Of a DNA stretch of 64,000 nt, positions 58,958 through 64,000 are shown one piece after another. The stretch covers positions 1-64,000 of the forward strand of contig NZ_JAVKPH010000013.1 in assembly GCF_031432425.1 (NCBI RefSeq), written 5' to 3'. The notes beneath the pieces are model-generated. The model saw only the letters and a list, made by a program, of their open reading frames with translations, did not search any database and was not told where the DNA came from. The stretch's first letter is position 1, and each line of letters starts with the position of its first letter. The position numbers were made by a program, and so were the translations under genes. Source of the DNA: Ruixingdingia sedimenti (lineage in GTDB: Bacteria > Pseudomonadota > Alphaproteobacteria > Rhodobacterales > Rhodobacteraceae).

Positions 58958-60301
58958 ATGATCACCAATTATGCGGCGCTCGGGCGGGCCTTCCTGCACG
59001 GCGAGACTTCGCCCTCGGCGGTGATGGAACACTATCTCGACACCATCGCCCGGCGCGAACCCGGGGTGCGCGCCTTCGTCTGCCTCGACCCCGGCCGCGC
59101 CCGGGCGCAGGCCGCCGCCGCCGACCTGCGCTGGCGGAACGGCGCGCCCCTGTCGCCGTTGGACGGCATGCCCATCGGCGTCAAGGACATCATCGAGACC
59201 GCCGATTTTCCCACCGGGCAGGGCAGCCCGATGTGGCGCGGCAGCGAGACGCGGCGCGATGCGGCGACGGTGCAGGCGCTGCGCGAGGCGGGGGCGATCG
59301 TGGTGGGCAAGACCACCACGACCGAATTCGCCTCTACCGAACTGCTGGAACCCACCCGCAACCCGCACGACCCGAACCGCACCCCCGGCGGGTCGAGCAG
59401 CGGTTCCGCCGCCGCCTGCGGCGCGGGGATGCTGCCCTTCGCGCTGGCCTCGCAGGTGGTGGGCTCGACCACGCGCCCGGCCAGCTTCAACGGCTGCATC
59501 GGCTACAAGCCGACGACCGGGGGGCTGAACCGGGGCGGCAGTTTCGACTATCTGAGCCAGAGCTGCGTCGGCATGCTCGGCATGGCGCTGGAGGATGTGT
59601 GGCTGGCCACGCGCGCCATCGCCAGCCGCATCGGCGGCGACCCGGGGCAGGTGGGGGTGCTGGGCCCCGACAGTCTGCCCGCGCCGATGCGCCCGGGCCG
59701 GCTGGCGCTGCTGGATACCGACGGGATGGCCGATGCCACGCCCGGCGCGCGGGCGGCCCTTGCGGCGCGGCTGGATGCCCTGCGCGCGGCGGGGGTCGAG
59801 ATCGCCGACCGCCGCACCTGCCCGTTGATCGAGGGGCTGGAACAGTCCCTTGCCGGGGCGCTGGATCTGGCGTGGGAGGTGCTGGTCTGGGAAATGCGCT
59901 GGCCGCTCAACACCTTTTCATGGCGCGACGACGCGGCAGAGGGGCTGAGCGCGGCGATGAAGTTCCGTCTGGCGCAGGGGGAGGCGATGACGCAGGCCGA
60001 CTATGCCCGCGCCCTGTCGCGCCGCGAAACCGCCCGCGCCCGGCTGCGTGACGTGGCCTGCGCCTATGACGCCGTGATCACACTCGGCGCGCCGGGGGCG
60101 GCGCCGGCGAGTTTCGTCAACACCGGCAACCCGGCCTTCAACGTGCCGGCCTCGCTTCTGGGGGCGCCGGCGCTGTCGCTGCCGGTTCTGGAAGATGATG
60201 GCATGCCGTTGGGATTGCAGATCTTTTCCGGCCATGGCAGTGATGCGCGGCTGTTCGGTCATGCGCATTGGCTGTTGTCCGGGGACGCTGCGGCGGGATG
60301 A
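58958..60301 (+). CDS. Amidase-signature family hydrolase
   Basis: 447 residues. The Ser-cisSer-Lys triad is visible as Lys76 (MPIGVKDIIE), Ser148 region (RTPGGSSSGSAAA) and Ser170 (VVGSTTRPASFNG); most family members read GGSIR(I/V)PA at the last site, whereas here it is GSTTRPAS. It cleaves a linear amide to acid and ammonia. As the third gene after dctP and near an enamidase-like gene, it may act after ring-opening. A GGAAGGGGACGG stretch precedes the ATG. Confidence 0.92.
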   Translation: MITNYAALGRAFLHGETSPSAVMEHYLDTIARREPGVRAFVCLDPGRARAQAAAADLRWRNGAPLSPLDGMPIGVKDIIETADFPTGQGSPMWRGSETRRDAATVQALREAGAIVVGKTTTTEFASTELLEPTRNPHDPNRTPGGSSSGSAAACGAGMLPFALASQVVGSTTRPASFNGCIGYKPTTGGLNRGGSFDYLSQSCVGMLGMALEDVWLATRAIASRIGGDPGQVGVLGPDSLPAPMRPGRLALLDTDGMADATPGARAALAARLDALRAAGVEIADRRTCPLIEGLEQSLAGALDLAWEVLVWEMRWPLNTFSWRDDAAEGLSAAMKFRLAQGEAMTQADYARALSRRETARARLRDVACAYDAVITLGAPGAAPASFVNTGNPAFNVPASLLGAPALSLPVLEDDGMPLGLQIFSGHGSDARLFGHAHWLLSGDAAAG

Positions 60302-60319
60302 TCTGCCGCAGCGGGATTC

Positions 60320-60340
60320 ATTGTAAGACATTCTGGCAAA
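60320..60340. promoter_or_regulatory. Candidate GntR autoregulatory operator
   Basis: ATTGTAAGACATTCTGGCAA (plus A), 30 bases upstream of the gntR GTG start. Shares 17 of 21 positions with the inverted site at 50024-50044 and ATTGTAAG with 57014-57021. The core GT-AAG-AC has the spacing expected for FCD regulators. A probable autoregulatory site. Confidence 0.6.
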
Positions 60341-60369
60341 TCTTGTTTTGACCTTTCGGACAACATAGA

Positions 60370-61053
60370 GTGGCGTTGAACACCGGAGGACCGGAATTGG
60401 AACTTGCAGTCGAACCGAAAACCGTCCTTCGGCAGGCCGTCGAAAAACTGCGCGGCGCTATCGTCAGCGGCGTGTTCAAGCCGGGGCAGCGGCTGGTCGA
60501 AACTGACCTGTGCGAAAAGCTGCGCGTCAGCCGCCCGTCGCTGCGCGAGGCGCTGCGGGTGCTGGAAACCGAAAAGCTGATCGTGATCGCGCCCAACCGG
60601 GGCCCCTTCGTGGTCGAACTGACCTGGGCGCAGGCGCAGGAGATCTATCTTGTCCGCGCCCTGCTGGAAGGCGAAGCCTCGGCCCTTTGCGCCCGCAACG
60701 CGACGGATGACGACATCGCCCGGATGCAGACCGCGCTCAACGCCTTTGCCGCCGCGACGGCCGCGAACGACAGCGAGGGCCGCATCCGCTATACCGCCGA
60801 ATTCTACGATGCGTTGCAGCGCGCCAGCGGCAACCAGACCATCAACGAGGTGTTGCAGGGGCTGGTGTCGCGCATCAATGTGCTGCGCGTGCGGTCCATG
60901 GCGCGGGGGGACAGGGCCAGCGAAAGCCTGCGCGAGATGACGGCGATCTTCGCCGCCATCGTCGCGCGCGACCCCGACGCGGCGCGGCAGGCGTCGATGG
61001 AACATATCAACAACGCGGCCATCGCGGCGGAAGCGGCGTTTCACGGGCGGTGA
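60370..61053 (+). CDS. GntR-family regulator with FCD domain
   Basis: 227 residues. The N-terminal winged helix has LRGAIVSGVFKPGQRLVETD and KLRVSRPSLREALRVLETEK. The C-terminal all-helical FCD domain has IYLVRALLEGEASALCARNA, DALQRASGNQTINEVL and a DPDAARQASMEHINNA segment with metal/ligand His. FCD regulators respond to organic acids. Start GTG at 60370; a TTG at 60397, six bases after GGAGGA, is also possible. It most likely controls the TRAP/enamidase/amidase genes and, by shared sites, the GMC/ALDH genes. Confidence 0.9.
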   Translation: MALNTGGPELELAVEPKTVLRQAVEKLRGAIVSGVFKPGQRLVETDLCEKLRVSRPSLREALRVLETEKLIVIAPNRGPFVVELTWAQAQEIYLVRALLEGEASALCARNATDDDIARMQTALNAFAAATAANDSEGRIRYTAEFYDALQRASGNQTINEVLQGLVSRINVLRVRSMARGDRASESLREMTAIFAAIVARDPDAARQASMEHINNAAIAAEAAFHGR

Positions 61054-61067
61054 GGGGTGGCCCGGGG

Positions 61068-61170
61068 GCGAGCGCGGGCCGGGGGCCAGCCCCCGGACCC
61101 CCGGGATATTTAGAGACAGAAAATGGACAGGCATTCTTCTTTCTTGAAGAAGTGTTCCTGCGGCTTCCTC
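61068..61170. repeat. Family B repeat, single-arm copy 6
   Basis: GCGGGCCGGGGGCCAGCCCC, then CGGACCCCCGGGATATTTAG and AGACAGAAAATGGACA (61074-61130), is one arm of family B without its inverted partner. A separate short stem, TTCTTC(TTTCTT)GAAGAA, follows at about 61134-61151. Between gntR and the convergent receptor gene. Confidence 0.75.
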
Positions 61171-61246
61171 GTTTCGGGATGAACCTGTGCCCGTCTTGCG
61201 GGGCGGAAGGCCACCATGGCCGGGCCGCGCGCACGGCCCGGGGCGT

Positions 61247-62287
61247 TCAATGCGTCTGCGCGGTTGTCACCCTGTCCATGGCGCCGCGATAGGCGTCCAG
61301 CACCGCCGCGCCGGGGCGGCCGGTGGCCTCCATCCCTTTTGCCCATTCCGCCCCGATGGGGGCAAGGGCGGCGTGCCAGCGGTCGACCTCTGCCGGTGTC
61401 AGCCTGCTGACCGTCAGCCGCCCTTCGGACACCAGCTTTGCCTCGGTCTGAAGGTCGAGGGCGTCGAGATAGGCGCACAGATGGGCCTGCGTCTCTTGCC
61501 CCGCCTCCAGCATGACCGCTTGCAGATCCGGCGCGAGGCTTTGCCAGATATCTGCGTTGATCCCCAGAAGCAGGCTCGAACTGCCGAGTTGCGCGCCTTG
61601 CAGGGTGTACTTGATCACATCCTCCAGCCCGCCGGCATAGGTGGACCCGATCGGATAGACCCCGCCGTCGATGGTGCCGCGCAACAGGCTGTCGTAGAGT
61701 TCCGGCCCCGTCACCCGCACCGGCACCGCGCCGAGCGCGCGCACCGTCGCATCCATCGAGGCGCCGTTCGCCCGCAGCTTGAGACCCCCCACATCCTCGA
61801 GCGTCGTGACCTGCCTGCGGTTGGTGACAAGCTGCAACGGCGGCAGCACGTTCACGGCCAGCGCCCGCAGGTTGTTCGGCCGGTATTCCAGATCGGCGAG
61901 GATGCCGCCTTCGTCCGCCAGGTGCCAGAACCCCGCCGATCCCCCGCAGGACGTCTTGTGCAGCCCCGGCAGTTCGACCACCGACGACAGCGGAAAGCGC
62001 GCCGGTTCATAGGAGGTCGCGATCAGCCCGATCTCGGCCACGCCCTTGCCGACAAGCCCCCCGGCCTCCTTGCCGAGCTGGTTGGCGGGATAGGGCTCGA
62101 TCTTCAGCCGCCCGCCGGATCGCTGTTCGACCAGCCCGGCGAAATACCCCGCCCCCTCGGTCCAGGTCCAGTGTGCAAGGGAAAAGCCGAAGGACAGCTT
62201 GAGCACCTGCGGCGCCTCCGCCCGCGATGGATGGGGCATCAGGGCGATCAGCGCGGCGCCCAGAAGCGCCGTCATGGTCATGCGCAT
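61247..62287 (-). CDS. Orphan TRAP substrate-binding protein
   Basis: 346 residues with a signal peptide (1-23, ending PSRAEA). DctP-like features are QVLKLSFGFSLAHWTWTEGA, LKLRANGASMDATVRALGAV (with the ligand Arg) and LYDSLLRGTIDGGVYPIGST. No dctQ or dctM gene adjoins it, so it may feed the dctQM at 53.8-55.7 kb or a distant pair. GAGGTG lies 6 bases before the ATG at 62287. It shares little sequence with the other receptor, so it is not a recent duplicate. Follows the TauD gene on the same strand by 68 bases. Confidence 0.9.
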   Translation of the reverse strand: MRMTMTALLGAALIALMPHPSRAEAPQVLKLSFGFSLAHWTWTEGAGYFAGLVEQRSGGRLKIEPYPANQLGKEAGGLVGKGVAEIGLIATSYEPARFPLSSVVELPGLHKTSCGGSAGFWHLADEGGILADLEYRPNNLRALAVNVLPPLQLVTNRRQVTTLEDVGGLKLRANGASMDATVRALGAVPVRVTGPELYDSLLRGTIDGGVYPIGSTYAGGLEDVIKYTLQGAQLGSSSLLLGINADIWQSLAPDLQAVMLEAGQETQAHLCAYLDALDLQTEAKLVSEGRLTVSRLTPAEVDRWHAALAPIGAEWAKGMEATGRPGAAVLDAYRGAMDRVTTAQTH

Positions 62288-62355
62288 GGAATTCACCTCC
62301 CGTTGGTATGTTGTCCGTGGGGCGGCCCGGGGCCGGGCCGCCCGTTCGTGCCGGC

Positions 62356-63216
62356 TCAGGCCACCGCCGTGCGGCGGGCGTCGCCCCGGGCGGGTTCCAG
62401 CGCGCAGCCCTGCACCGTGATCCGGTGCATGTAGCGGCGAAAGCCGTGGTAGTCGTTCAGCGCCTTGTGCCAGACGGCGCGGTTGTCCCACATCGTGACA
62501 TCGCCCGCCCGCCAGCGCACGCGGCAGTGGAATTCGGGCTGTTTGCAATGGTCGTAGAGAAAGGCCAGCAGCGCCGCGGATTCCGCCTTTTCCAAGCCCT
62601 CGATCCGCAGGGTGAAGCCCGGGTTCACGTAAAGGCATTTGCGCCCCGACAGCGGGTGGCGGATCACCACCGGGTGCAGCACGTCGTCCTTCACCTGGTC
62701 GAAATTGCCGATGCGTCCGTCGCGGCGGCTTTCGCGGTCGGCGCTGGCCCTGCCGAAATTATGGGCCGACCCGTGCCACGCCGAAAGCCCCTGGAGGAAA
62801 TCCTGCATCGCGGGCGACAGCGCCTCATAGGCCGCGCCCATCGAGGCGAACATCGTGTCCCCGCCATAGGGCGGCAGTTCGATCCCGTGCAGGATGGAGC
62901 CGAGCGAGGGGATCTCGTCATAGGTCTCATCCGCGTGCCAGACCTCGCCGATCGCTTCCTTGTGGTGTTTTTCCTTCAGCACCTCCACGATCCCCGGATG
63001 GCCGTCGAGCGGGCGCAGAAAGCGGTTGTGGCTGACCGGGCCGAAGCGGCCGGCGAAACGGATCTGGTCGTCGGGGGTGATCGTCTGGCCGCGCATCACG
63101 ATCACCGAATATTTCGCGAATGCCTCCTGGATCTGCGGAAAGTCGGCCTCCTTGCGCAGGTCGGCGCCGAAGATCTCGGCCCCGAGGCCGCCGGTCAGCG
63201 GTATCACTTCCATCAT
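62356..63216 (-). CDS. TauD/TfdA-family Fe(II)/2-oxoglutarate dioxygenase
   Basis: 286 residues. VIPLTGGLGAEIFGADLRKE opens like TauD. The iron ligands are in VWHADETYDEIPSLGSIL (HxD, about 94-96) and the distal His lies in DNRAVWHKALNDYHGFRR, with the 2-oxoglutarate Arg after it. It hydroxylates its substrate at the expense of 2-oxoglutarate and O2; family substrates include taurine, alkyl sulfates, 2,4-D and carnitine-like compounds. Divergent from a LysR regulator that probably controls it. Two ATGs in tandem (63216, 63213); the second has better spacing from GGGAGA. Confidence 0.92.
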   Translation of the reverse strand: MMEVIPLTGGLGAEIFGADLRKEADFPQIQEAFAKYSVIVMRGQTITPDDQIRFAGRFGPVSHNRFLRPLDGHPGIVEVLKEKHHKEAIGEVWHADETYDEIPSLGSILHGIELPPYGGDTMFASMGAAYEALSPAMQDFLQGLSAWHGSAHNFGRASADRESRRDGRIGNFDQVKDDVLHPVVIRHPLSGRKCLYVNPGFTLRIEGLEKAESAALLAFLYDHCKQPEFHCRVRWRAGDVTMWDNRAVWHKALNDYHGFRRYMHRITVQGCALEPARGDARRTAVA

Positions 63217-63277
63217 GGATTCTCCCGTTGCGTGACAGGGAAACGGTAGCGCGGGCGGATCGTTCGGAAAAACTGAA

Positions 63278-63299
63278 TATGATTTACAGATAGATCATA
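63278..63299. promoter_or_regulatory. Candidate LysR-type operator
   Basis: TATGAT (63278-63283) and ATCATA (63294-63299) form a perfect inverted repeat with a 10-base spacer, close to the T-N11-A pattern bound by LysR-type regulators. It sits in a strikingly AT-rich patch between the divergent tauD-like and lysR genes, 39 bases before the lysR start. Confidence 0.6.
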
Positions 63300-63337
63300 A
63301 AATCCGATGATCTGGCGCGCGGGCCGGAGGGTCGGGG

Positions 63338-64000
63338 ATGATACGCTTTACCTTGCGGCAACTTACCTATTTCACCACCACCGCGGAACTGGGCAGCATC
63401 GCCCGCGCGGGGCGCAAGCTGCGGGTGTCGGCGGCGGCGATTTCGGCGGCGATCGACGCGCTGGAGGATCTTTCGGGCTGCATCCTGTTCGACCGATTCC
63501 CGGCGCAGGGGATGCGGCTGACCGCCGTGGGCGCGCAACTGGACGCAGAGGCGCGCACGGTTCTGGCGGCGGCGCGCAACTGGGAACAATCCACCCGCTA
63601 TCTGCGCGAAGAGGCGTCGGGCCATGTCCGGCTGGGAACCTATCACGCGCTGGCCTATGTGTTCGGCCTGCCCATCGTGATGCGCAACCGCGAACGCTGG
63701 CCCAAGGTGCGGCTGGAACTGGTGCAGACCAACCTGCTGAGCCTGCTGCAACAGCTCGACCATGGCGATCTCGACGTGATGCTGGTCTACGACAACCGCT
63801 TCGACCGCGCGGCGCGGGACGTGACCGACCTCGGCACGGTGCGCGCCAAGGTGATCCTGGCGGAAACCCATCCGCTGGCGCAGCGCCGCCGGCTGAAACT
63901 GGCGGATCTGGAGGGGCTGCCCTATGTCCAGCTGACCGATGACACGCAGGGGCCGACGATGCTCGATTCGCTGCGCGGGTTGGGGCTGAACCCCGAGGTG
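63338..64000 (+). CDS. LysR-family transcriptional regulator (cut by window end)
   Basis: 221 residues are visible and the frame continues past the edge. The N-terminal helix-turn-helix is FTLRQLTYFTTTAELGSIAR, AGRKLRVSAAAISAAIDALE, then LFDRFPAQGMRLTAVG. The effector domain begins GHVRLGTYHALAYVFGLPIV. The start at 63338 is supported by GGAGG 11 bases upstream. Divergent from the tauD-like gene, the usual arrangement of a LysR activator and its target. Confidence 0.93.
   Translation, partial: MIRFTLRQLTYFTTTAELGSIARAGRKLRVSAAAISAAIDALEDLSGCILFDRFPAQGMRLTAVGAQLDAEARTVLAAARNWEQSTRYLREEASGHVRLGTYHALAYVFGLPIVMRNRERWPKVRLELVQTNLLSLLQQLDHGDLDVMLVYDNRFDRAARDVTDLGTVRAKVILAETHPLAQRRRLKLADLEGLPYVQLTDDTQGPTMLDSLRGLGLNPEV

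Overview
The window is a chromosomal segment of a very GC-rich alphaproteobacterium, most probably of the Rhodobacteraceae (Rhodobacter/Paracoccus group). This is inferred from the gene set and its arrangement: a 44-residue aa3-type cytochrome oxidase subunit IV, an alphaproteobacterial pyrB to plsY operon, ETF-ubiquinone oxidoreductase, paired TRAP transporters, and ATGA-type start/stop overlaps. Genes are densely packed on both strands. Nearly every convergent gap longer than about 100 bases holds one of two families of structured repeats.

Region 1 (1-12.2 kb). The edge of an IS5-type element truncates an unknown gene. It is followed by a ten-gene leftward operon: an XRE regulator, ATP-dependent hydantoinase A and B subunits, a small zinc-ribbon protein, an XRE-cupin regulator, an isochorismatase-fold amidase, and a BMP-type nucleoside/heterocycle ABC importer. 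purU is transcribed divergently from it. Hydantoinase, carbamoyl-amidase and purU together would suit breakdown of an N-methylhydantoin or creatinine-like compound, with the one-carbon unit released as formate. That pathway is inferred.

Region 2 (12.5-24.1 kb). A LuxR regulator, a nitrilase-superfamily amidase and an agmatinase-like ureohydrolase are followed by a five-gene branched-chain-amino-acid-type ABC importer, a nitroreductase, two tandem NIPSNAP proteins, tRNA-Arg(CCU) and a LacI regulator. The cluster looks like uptake and deamination of a nitrogen-rich compound.

Region 3 (24.4-47.4 kb) is core housekeeping DNA. It carries pyrB, two small membrane proteins, a dihydroorotase homologue that has lost its metal ligands, and plsY; a family-4-like uracil-DNA glycosylase, moaB, yqgE, sua5, azlCD, greA, ETF-QO, a TPR protein, ispE, ispB, trmN6-like and trxC; and several small proteins.

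Region 4 (47.5-64 kb) begins at tRNA-Ala(CGC) and is catabolic. A GMC oxidoreductase lies divergent from aldehyde dehydrogenase, FAD monooxygenase and enoyl-CoA hydratase genes. An enamidase-like amidohydrolase with TRAP dctQM lies divergent from dctP, an 'amino-acid synthesis' family protein and an amidase, followed by a GntR/FCD regulator. Beyond these are an orphan TRAP receptor, a TauD-type dioxygenase and a LysR regulator. Similar palindromic sites (TTGTAAGACA-like, GT-N3-AC core) lie upstream of the GMC/ALDH pair and of gntR, with a related 29-bp palindrome between the enamidase and dctP. This suggests one regulon for N-heterocycle or cyclic-amide degradation, which is the best candidate here for an undescribed pathway.
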